Assembly: GCA_034432655.1 (NCBI GenBank)
Contig: DAOUBP010000023.1
Location: 1 to 35,706, forward strand
Direction of reading: 5' to 3'
DNA length: 35,706 nt
From: DAOUBP01 sp034432655
GTDB taxonomy: Bacteria > Chloroflexota > Anaerolineae > CG2-30-64-16
Positions 23,627 through 31,944 of this stretch are shown here, piece after piece. The translations under genes and the position numbers were made by a program. The stretch's first letter is position 1; the number at the start of each line of letters is the position of its first letter. The notes under the pieces were generated by a model. It ran no database searches. It worked only from the letters and a program-made list of their open reading frames with translations, and was not told the origin of the DNA.

Positions 23627-24313
23627 ATGGATACCCTGATCATTCTGGCGACTGCGATGGCGCTCTTCGGCGTGCTGGGCTACCTGCGCGGCACGCGCTC
23701 CACCCTGGTCACCACGGCTATTGTCTGGTTGGGGCTGCTCATCGTGAGCCGGGCGGGCGGGGTCGTGGCGCGCACCATCAACGGGTTGAATTACGCGGTG
23801 CGCTTCGCCCTGGCCGGCGGCCTGGCAGCCCTGGGTGGCAACGGTGACCGTGCCGCGGCGCTGGAGGAGGTCTTCGCCAGGATCGGCAAAGTAGAACCGT
23901 TGATCCGGCCGGATGGCACGGGGCCCGGCATGCTCCTGGTGTTTCTGGCCCTGGTGCTGGCAGGATTCCTGCTGGGCATGCTTTCGCAGCTCAAGGGGCG
24001 ATCGTCGTTTCTGGGATTGGCGTTGGGGCTGGCCAACGGCTATGTGCTGGCCGCGTTTGTCATTCGCACCCTGCTGCCGGAGGCCAGCATCGGCCTGCCG
24101 CTGCCCGGCTGGCTCTTCGGCCCTGGCGCCCAGCCGGCCGTCGCACCGACACCGGCCACTCCCTCCGTGGCCGGCACACTGGCCAGCAGGATCGTGGCCG
24201 GCCTGAACCAGCTGGCCGACAGCGGGCAGATTGCGCTCTTGCTGGCCATTGCGATCGCTGTTTTCGTGCTACTGGCCACCCGGTTCGGGACGCGCTCCGC
24301 CAAGAAAGGATGA
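23627..24313 (+). CDS. CvpA-like integral membrane protein
   Basis: The function is unknown. The start chosen, ATG at 23627, lies one base after the murG stop, and a longer reading frame into murG would add non-hydrophobic residues that shadow murG. The 228-residue product has predicted membrane helices near residues 3-18, 25-42, 100-117, 124-145 and 203-221, with a Pro/Ala/Thr-rich loop before the last one (AVAPTPATPSVAGT). The opening, hydrophobic helix then GYLRGTRSTL, resembles the start of CvpA (colicin V production) family proteins, but the match is weak. Together with the next gene it separates murG from murC, where nothing usually lies. Confidence 0.7.
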   Translation: MDTLIILATAMALFGVLGYLRGTRSTLVTTAIVWLGLLIVSRAGGVVARTINGLNYAVRFALAGGLAALGGNGDRAAALEEVFARIGKVEPLIRPDGTGPGMLLVFLALVLAGFLLGMLSQLKGRSSFLGLALGLANGYVLAAFVIRTLLPEASIGLPLPGWLFGPGAQPAVAPTPATPSVAGTLASRIVAGLNQLADSGQIALLLAIAIAVFVLLATRFGTRSAKKG

Positions 24314-24316
24314 CCG

Positions 24317-24835
24317 ATGGGGCCGGTTGAGCTGATCTTTCTGACCGTTTTCGTCATCTTTGGGATTATCGGCGTGGTGCGGGGTTACGGCAAAGAGCTG
24401 GGCGTCACCACCATGCTCTTTATCACGCTGTTTGTGCTGGAATTTCTGGACGAACGCTATCAGACCCAGGTCACCCGCTTGCTCGGGGTTTTTGCAGGGC
24501 CGGACCAGGAAGCCCAAATTGCCGCCAAGGGGCTGCTCTACTGCGGGGCTCTGTTGGTGGTGACGTTCATCTCGTATGAAGGCGAAACTTTGAGCTTCCC
24601 TGGCAAGCGGGGAAAGGTCATTTTTGACCTGGGGACCGGTCTTTTGAACGGTTATCTCTTCGCCGGCAGCCTGTGGTACTATCTACAAGCTGCTAACTGG
24701 CCGATCCTGCGGCCCACCGGAGAATTCACAGCGCTGTACCGGACGCTGGTGCGCTTTCTGCCGCCGGCTGTGTTCCCGTGGCAATACCTGATCGGCCTGG
24801 CAGTTATCATGCTGATTGTACGGATCTGGAAATGA
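24317..24835 (+). CDS. CvpA-like integral membrane protein, second
   Basis: The function is unknown. The 172-residue product begins with a membrane helix (LIFLTVFVIFGIIGVV), then RGYGKELGVTTML, a second helix, a middle helix (GLLYCGALLVVTFIS) and further hydrophobic parts around LLNGYLFAGSLWYYL and LIGLAVIMLIV. The layout and the G..RG..KEL start recall CvpA and the gene just before it, so the two may be distant paralogues that act together. It begins 3 bases after its neighbour and overlaps murC by 4 bases (ATGA), so it is firmly within the operon. A role in lipid II handling or envelope assembly is inference from position. Confidence 0.7.
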   Translation: MGPVELIFLTVFVIFGIIGVVRGYGKELGVTTMLFITLFVLEFLDERYQTQVTRLLGVFAGPDQEAQIAAKGLLYCGALLVVTFISYEGETLSFPGKRGKVIFDLGTGLLNGYLFAGSLWYYLQAANWPILRPTGEFTALYRTLVRFLPPAVFPWQYLIGLAVIMLIVRIWK

Positions 24836-26334
24836 AAGAGATATCTTCGGCAAACTCACCTAGCGGGGGCTGGCCTCCCCAGGCACCGCCCGAGCCGGCG
24901 TGGGCCCGCTTGCTGCGGCTGCCACCGGCGGAGCGCAATAAGGTGCACATTCACCTGGTGGGCATCGGCGGCGCCGGTCTTTCCGCCATTGCCGGCCTGT
25001 TGCTGGAGCGCGGCTATCGCGTCTCGGGATCGGACCGCCGGCCCAATGAGGCCACCGATGAGCTGGCCAGCCGGGGTGCCACCATCTTTCGCGACCACCA
25101 GCCGGAGCACGTCGCAGGCGCTGACCTGGTGCTCATCTCCTCAGCTGTGCCCGAGGATAACCCCGAGGTAGTCGCGGCGCGCGCTGTCGGCATCCCGGTG
25201 CTCAAACGGGCCGAATTCCTGGGTCCACTGATGGAGGGGCTTCACGGTATCGGGGTGGCCGGAACCCACGGCAAGACGACCACCACAGGGATGATCGCGA
25301 TCATCCTGTGGCGCGCCGGGATGGATCCCAGCCTCATCATCGGCGGCCGGCTGGCGGTGGGGCCGGCCGAGGGCATGCCCAGCACGACCATCGCCGCGCG
25401 CGCCGGCGAGGGGCCGTTCGTCATCGAAGCGGACGAGTACGACGGCATGTTCCTGGGCCTCCGGCTGGAGGTAGCCGTGGTGACCAACGTCGAATGGGAC
25501 CACGTGGACTGCTATCCCACGCCGGCGGCTTTCACCCAGGCGTTCCGGCAGTTCGTCGCCCAGCTGCCCGCTTACGGCCTGCTGGTGACGTGCGCCGATG
25601 ATCCGGCCGCCCTGGCGTTGCGCGATGCGGTGATGCCGGGCGTGCAGGTTTGGACCTACGGCCTCAGCGATGGGGCGGACTGGCAAGCGCGCAACCTGGT
25701 CCCTAACCCGTTCGGGGGATTCGACGCGGAAGTATGGCATGCCGGACAGCGGGTGGCCGAACTGCAGCTGCCGGTGCCCGGCCGCCACAACATCCGCAAC
25801 GCGCTGGCTGCGCTGGCCGTGGCCTACTGGCACGGCATCAAGCCCGAGCGGGCGGCCAAAATGCTGCGCGATTTCCGGGGCGCGGGCCGGCGGTTTGAGG
25901 TCATCGGCGAGGCAGCCGGGGTCACGGTGATTGACGATTACGCCCATCACCCGACCGAAGTGGCGGCGACCCTCTCGGCAGCCCGCTTACGCTTCGCCAC
26001 CCGGCAGATTTGGGCGGTGTTCCAGCCGCACACCTTCAGCCGCACCAAGGCGCTGCTAGACGATTACGCGCACAGCTTCGACGACGCAGATCATGTGCTG
26101 GTTCTGGATATCTATCCAGCGCGCGAGAAGATTGATCTGGGCATGCACAGCCGCATCCTGGTCGAGCACATCGAACATCCTGACGTGGTTTATGTCGGCG
26201 CGTTGGAGGATGCGGCCGCCTATCTGTTAGCGCGCGTCGCCCCGGACGACATCGTGATCACCATGAGCGCGGGGGACGGCAACCGGGTCGGACAGCTGGT
26301 GTTGGAGGGCCTGCGAGCACGCAACAACACATGA
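24832..26334 (+). CDS. murC: UDP-MurNAc--L-alanine ligase
   Basis: MurC attaches L-Ala to UDP-MurNAc, the first step of the peptide stem. I take ATG 24832 as start because it overlaps the upstream stop (ATGA); a longer frame from 24778 lies inside the upstream gene. The product is 500 residues. After about 38 poorly conserved residues comes the Rossmann-like GIGGAGLSAIA (from residue 44), then the ATP loop GTHGKTTT (144-151), EADEYDGMFL and NVEWDHVDCY. DDYAHHPTEV and FQPHTFSRTK in the C-terminal domain are MurC hallmarks. The Pro-rich N-terminal extension is longer than in most MurC proteins. It overlaps murB by 4 bases. Confidence 0.95.
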   Translation: MKEISSANSPSGGWPPQAPPEPAWARLLRLPPAERNKVHIHLVGIGGAGLSAIAGLLLERGYRVSGSDRRPNEATDELASRGATIFRDHQPEHVAGADLVLISSAVPEDNPEVVAARAVGIPVLKRAEFLGPLMEGLHGIGVAGTHGKTTTTGMIAIILWRAGMDPSLIIGGRLAVGPAEGMPSTTIAARAGEGPFVIEADEYDGMFLGLRLEVAVVTNVEWDHVDCYPTPAAFTQAFRQFVAQLPAYGLLVTCADDPAALALRDAVMPGVQVWTYGLSDGADWQARNLVPNPFGGFDAEVWHAGQRVAELQLPVPGRHNIRNALAALAVAYWHGIKPERAAKMLRDFRGAGRRFEVIGEAAGVTVIDDYAHHPTEVAATLSAARLRFATRQIWAVFQPHTFSRTKALLDDYAHSFDDADHVLVLDIYPAREKIDLGMHSRILVEHIEHPDVVYVGALEDAAAYLLARVAPDDIVITMSAGDGNRVGQLVLEGLRARNNT

Positions 26335-27344
26335 AAGCCTTCAGCGAGGCAGCCGCCGCCCTGGGCGTGCCGGTGATCAGGGACGAGCCCCTGTCCAGGC
26401 ACACGACCTTCCGCATCGGCGGGCCGGCCGACCTGTACGCCGCATGCAGCACGGCGGCCCAGCTGGCAGCGCTGGCCGACCTGGCGGCCGGGCATGGGGT
26501 GCCGACGACTGTCCTGGGCGGCGGGAGCAACGTGTTGGTGAGCGATGCCGGCGTGCGCGGGCTGGTGATCGCCGTACAGACCCGCGAGGTGGCACTGCGT
26601 CGGGGCGTGCCCGGCCCCGAGGGCGAACACGGGGATCAGGGGGAGCTTTACATCGTGGCCGATGCAGGGGTTCCCCTGGCCGGCCTGGCCCGCTGGGCCA
26701 TCAAAAACGGCTGGGCCGGCCTGGAATGGGCCGTCAGCGTGCCCGGCACTGTCGGCGGGGCCGTGGTCGGCAACGCAGGCGCTCACGGCGGTGACATGGC
26801 TGGCAACGTCGCCTGGGTCCAGGTGCTGTGGCCGGGCCAGGGGCGGCAGGTCTGGCTCGCGGCCGAGCTGGGGTTCGCGTATCGCAGCAGCCGTCTGAAA
26901 GCGTTACAGGCTGCAGCAGGAGCCCAATCCACGGCCGCCGACCGGCCGGCGAACATGCTGCAACCGGTGGTGCTGACGGTGGGGTTGCACGCCGTGCCGG
27001 GCAGCGTGGCCGAGATGGAGGCCCGGGCCGAACGTTACCTGGCGCAGCGCCGCGCAACCCAGCCCGTGGAACCCAGCGCGGGCAGCATCTTTCGTAACCC
27101 GCCAGGCGACTACGCCGGCCGGTTGATCGAGGCGGTGGGGTTGAAGGGCTATCGGCACGGCGGCGCTCAGGTCTCGCCCCGGCACGCGAACTTTATCATC
27201 AACCTTGGGCAGGCCACAGCAGAGGATGTGGTGGCGCTGATCAACTTGATACGTCGGCGGGTTCACGACGTCACGGGCATCGTGCTGATGCCTGAGATTT
27301 TGTTCATCGGCGATTGGGCCGACCCGCCGTTATCCAGTTTGTAA
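26331..27344 (+). CDS. murB: UDP-N-acetylenolpyruvoylglucosamine reductase
   Basis: MurB uses FAD and NADPH to reduce UDP-enolpyruvyl-GlcNAc to UDP-MurNAc. The 337-residue product has HTTFRIGGPADLY, the FAD-binding LGGGSNVLVSDAGVRG, then AVSVPGTVGGAVVGNAGAHG and the C-terminal GSIFRNP with the catalytic Ser of this family, plus LIEAVGLKGYRHGGAQVSPRH. There is a small insertion near residue 90 (GPEGEHGDQG) and another Ala-rich one around LKALQAAAGAQSTAADRP. It overlaps murC and is 41 bases before ddl. The murC-murB order is common in dcw clusters. Confidence 0.95.
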   Translation: MKAFSEAAAALGVPVIRDEPLSRHTTFRIGGPADLYAACSTAAQLAALADLAAGHGVPTTVLGGGSNVLVSDAGVRGLVIAVQTREVALRRGVPGPEGEHGDQGELYIVADAGVPLAGLARWAIKNGWAGLEWAVSVPGTVGGAVVGNAGAHGGDMAGNVAWVQVLWPGQGRQVWLAAELGFAYRSSRLKALQAAAGAQSTAADRPANMLQPVVLTVGLHAVPGSVAEMEARAERYLAQRRATQPVEPSAGSIFRNPPGDYAGRLIEAVGLKGYRHGGAQVSPRHANFIINLGQATAEDVVALINLIRRRVHDVTGIVLMPEILFIGDWADPPLSSL

Positions 27345-27385
27345 TGCTGTTGATCTAGGATGCAATTCATCCAGAAAACATTGCT

Positions 27386-28507
27386 ATGAAAAAACGACTG
27401 CGCGTCGGGGTGATTTTCGGTGGCCGTTCAGGCGAGCATGAGATCTCGCTTTTGTCGGCGCGCTCCATCATGGCGGCCATGGATCCGGCCAAGTACGAGA
27501 TCGTGCCGATCGGCATCACCCACGACGGCTGCTGGTTGTTGACGGGGGATCCGATGGCGGTTCTGTCCGCAGCGGAGGGGCATGACACCGCTGGGGGCAG
27601 CGCAGCCGTGGCGCGCAAAACCGCGCCCCGTCGCGAGTTGGTTCCCGGCGCCACCGGCAGCACCTTACCGCCGCTGGATGTGATCTTCCCGGTGCTGCAC
27701 GGGCCGTACGGCGAAGATGGCACTGTGCAGGGCCTGTTAGAGCTGGCCGGGCTGCCCTACGTCGGCAGCGGGGTGTTGGCCAGCAGCCTGGCCATGGACA
27801 AAGTGGCCAGCAAGATGCTGTTGCGCGCCCATGGGCTGCCTGTGGTGGCCTTCTGGCCGGTGAAACGCAGCCAGTGGGAGGCAGAGCCCGGCCGCGTGAT
27901 CGCCGACGTCGAAGCCCGCCTGCGCTACCCGCTCTTCGTCAAGCCGGCCAACCTGGGCTCCAGCATCGGCGTGAACAAAGCGCGCGACCGGGCCCAATTA
28001 CAGGCCGCGCTGGACGAAGCGGCCCGTTACGACCGCAAGTTACTGGTCGAAGAGGCGGTGCCCAACGCACGCGAGATCGAGTGCAGCGTGCTGGGCAACG
28101 ACGATCCCGAGGCATCGGTGCCCGGCGAGATCGTCCCCTGCAATGAATTCTATGACTATGCGGCCAAGTACCTGGACGGCCGGTCGGCGCTGTTGATCCC
28201 CGCACCGCTGACGAAGGAACAGGCAGCTCAGGTGCGGGCGTTGTCGGTGCGCGCGTTCCAGGCGCTAGACGCGGCCGGGCTGGCCCGGGTGGATTTTTTG
28301 ATGGACGGCGCCAGCGGCGCGCTTTACCTCAGCGAGGTGAACACCATGCCGGGCTTCACCGCCATCAGCATGTACCCGAAGCTATGGGAGGCCAGTGGCC
28401 TGTCGTACCCGGAACTGGTGGATCGCTTGATCGAGCTGGCGCTGGAGCGGCATGCCGATAAGAGCCGGGTGGTGACCCGTTACGACGGCACCCGGCCCGG
28501 AAACTGA
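27386..28507 (+). CDS. ddl: D-alanine--D-alanine ligase
   Basis: Ddl makes the D-Ala-D-Ala that MurF uses. The 373-residue product is an ATP-grasp enzyme. It opens with VIFGGRSGEHEISLLSAR, then VLHGPYGEDGTVQG, KPANLGSSIGV in the ATP site, EIECSVLG, and EVNTMPGFTAISMYPKL at the Mg site. The length fits the Ddl class with the longer central loop (KTAPRRELVPGATGS). Tyr within YDYAAKYLD suggests a D-Ala-D-Ala rather than D-Ala-D-Lac enzyme, though this was not tested. A small hairpin, GGATG-CAATT-CATCC (27358-27372), lies just upstream, and no clear Shine-Dalgarno is seen. ftsQ follows after 17 bases. Confidence 0.96.
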   Translation: MKKRLRVGVIFGGRSGEHEISLLSARSIMAAMDPAKYEIVPIGITHDGCWLLTGDPMAVLSAAEGHDTAGGSAAVARKTAPRRELVPGATGSTLPPLDVIFPVLHGPYGEDGTVQGLLELAGLPYVGSGVLASSLAMDKVASKMLLRAHGLPVVAFWPVKRSQWEAEPGRVIADVEARLRYPLFVKPANLGSSIGVNKARDRAQLQAALDEAARYDRKLLVEEAVPNAREIECSVLGNDDPEASVPGEIVPCNEFYDYAAKYLDGRSALLIPAPLTKEQAAQVRALSVRAFQALDAAGLARVDFLMDGASGALYLSEVNTMPGFTAISMYPKLWEASGLSYPELVDRLIELALERHADKSRVVTRYDGTRPGN

Positions 28508-28524
28508 CAGGGCTCAGGCGCGCC

Positions 28525-29388
28525 ATGTCCCGAGAGATTTCGCCCGCGCAGCCGAGCTGGCGTCGCCAACCGGCACGCCGGCGGGCCGCGTTGCGCAAGA
28601 TGCAGGCCACCGCTGCAACGACAGGCCGCAAGCCTGCCCGGCGCACCTCGCCGCCCGGCAGGGGCAAGACCCGCCTGCGGCTGCCGGACAGTGAGGCCGT
28701 CAGGCGATGGGCAGGACGCATCCTGTTGCTCGCGCTGGCGGCCGGATTTGCGTTCGGGCTGGTGGCCCTGCTGCAGTTGCCGCACTGGCAGGTCACCGCC
28801 ACCACGACGCTGGTCGGCGGCACCCGGCGCCTGACACCGAACGCGGTGTACCTGGCCGGCGGGCTCGAGGGCCGCAACATTTTTCTGGTGCGGCCGGCCG
28901 AGGTGGCGGCTGCCGTGCGTCAAGTGCCGGGAGTTCGGGACACGCGCGTGCATGTACGGCTGCCGAACCAGGTTGTGATAGATGTGTGGGAATACGCGCC
29001 GTTGGTGGCGTGGCGCACCATCACCACGACCGTATGGCTGGCAGAGGATGGCACACCGGTGCCTCAGGTGGGAGAACCGCCGCCGTTGACACTTGACGAC
29101 CGCAGCGGGATGATGCCTGCAGCGGGGAGCCCGATGGCGGCGATCCTGCTCAAGGATCTAGAAGTGCTGCACGCACTGCTGCCGGAGGTAAAGGAGCTGA
29201 GCTACAGCCGGGAGAAGGGTTTGACCTTCCGCACAGATGAGGGCTGGGAGGTCTGGCTGGGCGAGGGCGGTTCCCTGGCGGAAAAACTCCGCCTGCTGGC
29301 CGCGGCCCGCCAGGAAATTGTCCGGTTGGGCCGGCAAATCAGAGTGATTGACCTGCGCCACGGGGCTCAGCAGGCCATTTGGTGGTAA
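28525..29388 (+). CDS. ftsQ: Divisome protein FtsQ/DivIB
   Basis: FtsQ links early and late divisome proteins and binds FtsL-FtsB outside the membrane. The 287-residue product has a basic cytoplasmic N-terminus of about 65 residues (many Arg/Lys). A single membrane helix follows at about 72-92 (ILLLALAAGFAFGLVALL), then a POTRA-like domain (HWQVTATTTLVGG to DTRVHVRLPNQVVIDVWEYAP), with the typical P..v.V.v.E.aP pattern, and the beta domain with WLAEDGTPVP. The end, IRVIDLRHGAQQAIWW, matches the family's final strand. It lies between ddl and ftsA as in most clusters. Overall sequence conservation in this family is low; topology and place support the call. Confidence 0.9.
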   Translation: MSREISPAQPSWRRQPARRRAALRKMQATAATTGRKPARRTSPPGRGKTRLRLPDSEAVRRWAGRILLLALAAGFAFGLVALLQLPHWQVTATTTLVGGTRRLTPNAVYLAGGLEGRNIFLVRPAEVAAAVRQVPGVRDTRVHVRLPNQVVIDVWEYAPLVAWRTITTTVWLAEDGTPVPQVGEPPPLTLDDRSGMMPAAGSPMAAILLKDLEVLHALLPEVKELSYSREKGLTFRTDEGWEVWLGEGGSLAEKLRLLAAARQEIVRLGRQIRVIDLRHGAQQAIWW

Positions 29389-29405
29389 ACGAGCCAATAC
29401 GTAAC

Positions 29406-29509
29406 GCGAAATTCATTTCGCAACCTGACGCAAGCGCGCTGCCGATGTGTCAGCGTAGATCGTACGGCGACATTCATTTCGCAACCTGACGCAAGCGCGC
29501 TGCCGACGT
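29406..29509 (+). repeat. Two 43-base direct repeats ahead of ftsA
   Basis: Copy 1 is at 29406-29448 and copy 2 at 29467-29509, period 61 bases, with two mismatches and a fully identical 35-base core (29411-29445 and 29472-29506). Each copy starts with an inverted repeat, GCGAAA-TTCA-TTTCGC in copy 1 (one mismatch in copy 2), and has an AGCGCGCT palindrome near its end. The pair fills most of the ftsQ-ftsA gap and ends 19 bases before the ftsA GTG. Confidence 0.85.
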
Positions 29510-29528
29510 AGCAACATATAGGGACACC

Positions 29529-30764
29529 GTGAACGAACTGATCTGCGCTCTGGATGTAGGAACAACCAAAATCTGCGCCCTGATCGCCAGGCTGGACGAG
29601 AACAACGTCCCGCGGGTCATCGGCATGGGCCGGGCACCTTCGCGCGGGCTGCGCCGCGGCATGGTGGTGAACACCACAGACGCTACTGCAGCCATCGGCC
29701 AGGCCATCGAGCAAGCCGAGGCCTCCGCGGGCGGCCTCACCATGGAATCTGCATACGTGGGTATCACCGGCGCTCACATCGAAGCGCTGAACAGCAAAGG
29801 CGCCACGGCGGTGGGCCGTAGCGGGCGCCGGATCACCCAGGAGGACTGCCAGCGGGCCCTGGACCAGGCGCGCACCATGGCGATGCCGCACAACCGCGAG
29901 ATCATCAACGTGGTGCCGCGCAGCTACACCGTGGACGATGAAACCGGCATCCAGAACCCTGTGGGGATGTTCGGCTACCGGTTGGAAGTAGACGCCAGCG
30001 TCATTACCGGTGCCACCTCGGCCATCGCTAATCTGACCAACTGCGTGCAAGCGCACGGCTTGGACATTGACGACCTGGTGCTCGAGCCGCTGGCCTCCGG
30101 GGAGGCGGTGCTGACCCCTGCCGAGCGTCAGGCTGGCGTGGCAGTGGTGGACATCGGCGGGGGCACCACCGACATCGCGATCTACCTGGATGCGGCGCCG
30201 TGGCACACCCACATCTTGAACATCGGCGGCGATCACTTCGTGCGGGATGTGGCCATGGGCTTGCGGATGCCCTACGACAAGGCCGAAGCGTTGATCCACC
30301 AGTTCGGCCACGCAATTCCCGAGGACGTGCCGGCCGACGCCGAAGTGCGCACCCCCAGCTTCGGTGAAGGCGGCCAACAGGTGATCCATCGGCGTGCCCT
30401 GGCCGAGATCCTCTACTATCGGGCCGAAGAGTTGATTGATCTGATCACCGATGAGATCAAACGCAGCGGCTACGACGGACTGCTGCCGGCTGGCGTCGTG
30501 CTGACAGGGGGGGTGGCACGGCTGAGCGGCTTGACGGAACTGGCCCGCGCCCGGCTGGCCTGGCCGGTGCGCATCGGCACGCCCAACGGGGTGGGCGGCA
30601 CAGCGGTGGAGCTAAACCATCCGCAGTACGCCACAGCGGTCGGCCTCCTGCTGTGGGGCGCGCAGCGCGGCACCGAGCCGCGGGCCGAGGTCGTCCGGGG
30701 GGGTTCGACATGGCAGAAAATTGTCGAATATTTGAAACGCATCATCGCGAATTTGACACCATAG
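29529..30764 (+). CDS. ftsA: Cell division protein FtsA
   Basis: FtsA is the actin-like protein that anchors FtsZ to the membrane. The 411-residue product starts with GTG (MNELICALDVGTTKICALIA), with AGGG upstream. The phosphate-1 loop is DVGTTKICAL, the 1C domain follows (SAYVGITGAHI), phosphate-2 is VVDIGGGTTDIAIY, and the adenosine motif is VVLTGGVARLSGL. The C-terminal amphipathic helix (WQKIVEYLKRIIANL) is the membrane anchor. It starts just after the 43-base repeats and is followed by ftsZ after 76 bases. Nothing is missing. Confidence 0.96.
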   Translation: MNELICALDVGTTKICALIARLDENNVPRVIGMGRAPSRGLRRGMVVNTTDATAAIGQAIEQAEASAGGLTMESAYVGITGAHIEALNSKGATAVGRSGRRITQEDCQRALDQARTMAMPHNREIINVVPRSYTVDDETGIQNPVGMFGYRLEVDASVITGATSAIANLTNCVQAHGLDIDDLVLEPLASGEAVLTPAERQAGVAVVDIGGGTTDIAIYLDAAPWHTHILNIGGDHFVRDVAMGLRMPYDKAEALIHQFGHAIPEDVPADAEVRTPSFGEGGQQVIHRRALAEILYYRAEELIDLITDEIKRSGYDGLLPAGVVLTGGVARLSGLTELARARLAWPVRIGTPNGVGGTAVELNHPQYATAVGLLLWGAQRGTEPRAEVVRGGSTWQKIVEYLKRIIANLTP

Positions 30765-30794
30765 TTAACCGAGGATATCATCTCGCCAGCTCGG

Positions 30795-30807
30795 TTGACT
30801 GTGTCAA
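30795..30807 (+). other. TTGAC-TGT-GTCAA inverted repeat ahead of ftsZ
   Basis: A 5-bp perfect inverted repeat lies in the 76-base ftsA-ftsZ gap, 33 bases before the ftsZ ATG. The left half looks like a -35 box, but no fitting -10 follows at 16-18 bases, so a promoter is not supported. It may be an operator or a small mRNA hairpin ahead of the strong AGAGGAG ribosome binding site. Confidence 0.3.
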
Positions 30808-30840
30808 ACCAGCAGCACAATTCAAAAAGAGGAGCTACCC

Positions 30841-31920
30841 ATGACCACCAAGAACGTTCAACCGACATTCGTAGAAAATCCAGCACAGATCAAAGTATTG
30901 GGCATCGGCGGCGGTGGCTCCAATGCAGTCAACCGCATGATCGAGCAAGGCATCCGTGGCGTCGAATTCATCGCCATCAACACAGACGCTCAGGCGCTGA
31001 TGCTGTCCAACGCACCCCAACGGTTGCGCATCGGAGACAAACTGACCAAGGGCCTTGGCTCGGGCGGCAACCCGGAGATCGGGGAGCGGGCGGCCCAGGA
31101 ATCGGCCGAGGAGATCAAGGCCATGCTCAAGAACACCGATATGGTCTTCGTGACCGGCGGCATGGGCGGCGGGACGGGCACCGGCGCAGCGCCGGTGATC
31201 GCCAAGCTGGCCAAGGAATCGGGTGCGCTGACGATCGGTGTGGTGACCAAACCGTTCACCTTTGAGGGCGCACGCCGGCGTCGCGTGGCCGAGGATGGGA
31301 TCAAACGCCTCCGCGAAAGCGTGGACACCCTGATCGTGATCCCCAACGACCGCCTGCTGCAGGTGGTAGACAAAAAGGCCAGCATCCAGCAGGCCTTCAT
31401 GGTCGCCGATGACGTCCTGCGCCAGGGCATCCAGGGCATCTCCGAGTTGATCACCATCCCGGGGCTGATCAACCTCGACTTCGCCGACGTGCGTTCGGTG
31501 ATGAGCGAGGGCGGCTCGGCCTTGATGGCGATCGGCCAGGCCAGCGGCGAGAACCGCGCTCAGACCGCCGCCGAACAAGCCATCCACAGCGCCCTGCTGG
31601 ACGTGAGCATTGACGGCGCCCAGGGCATCCTGTTCAACGTCACCGGCGGTCCTGACCTGAGCCTGCACGAGGTCAACGAGGCCGCGGAGATCATCCGCCG
31701 CACGGCCGACCCGGATGCCAACATCATCTTCGGCGCGGTGGTGGATCCCAATATGAAGGACGGCATCCGGATCACCGTGATCGCCACCGGCTTCGACGCG
31801 ATCAAGGAGCAGCGCGCAGCACCGGGCGAAGAGGGCCGCATCCTGGAGATCCCGAAGCGGACATACGACCGCGATGACCTGGATATCCCGGCCTTCCTCC
31901 GGCGCGCGCGCCAACAGTAA
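30841..31920 (+). CDS. ftsZ: Cell division protein FtsZ
   Basis: FtsZ is the tubulin-like GTPase that forms the Z ring. The 359-residue product has GIGGGGSNAVNRMI near the N-terminus, the tubulin signature GGGTGTG (109-115), and the T7-loop region NLDFADVRSVM with the catalytic Asp. The C-terminal linker is very short (about 20 residues), and the conserved end peptide DDLDIPAFLRR, which binds FtsA, is present. AGAGGAG lies 6 bases before the ATG, a strong site suited to high expression. It is the last dcw gene. Confidence 0.98.
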   Translation: MTTKNVQPTFVENPAQIKVLGIGGGGSNAVNRMIEQGIRGVEFIAINTDAQALMLSNAPQRLRIGDKLTKGLGSGGNPEIGERAAQESAEEIKAMLKNTDMVFVTGGMGGGTGTGAAPVIAKLAKESGALTIGVVTKPFTFEGARRRRVAEDGIKRLRESVDTLIVIPNDRLLQVVDKKASIQQAFMVADDVLRQGIQGISELITIPGLINLDFADVRSVMSEGGSALMAIGQASGENRAQTAAEQAIHSALLDVSIDGAQGILFNVTGGPDLSLHEVNEAAEIIRRTADPDANIIFGAVVDPNMKDGIRITVIATGFDAIKEQRAAPGEEGRILEIPKRTYDRDDLDIPAFLRRARQQ

Positions 31921-31944
31921 CGCGATGCCGTAACACAAGATCTA

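Noticed and set aside
24778..24831. Longer murC start
   Set aside because: It lies inside the preceding membrane gene and adds non-conserved residues; the ATGA overlap at 24832 is the natural start.
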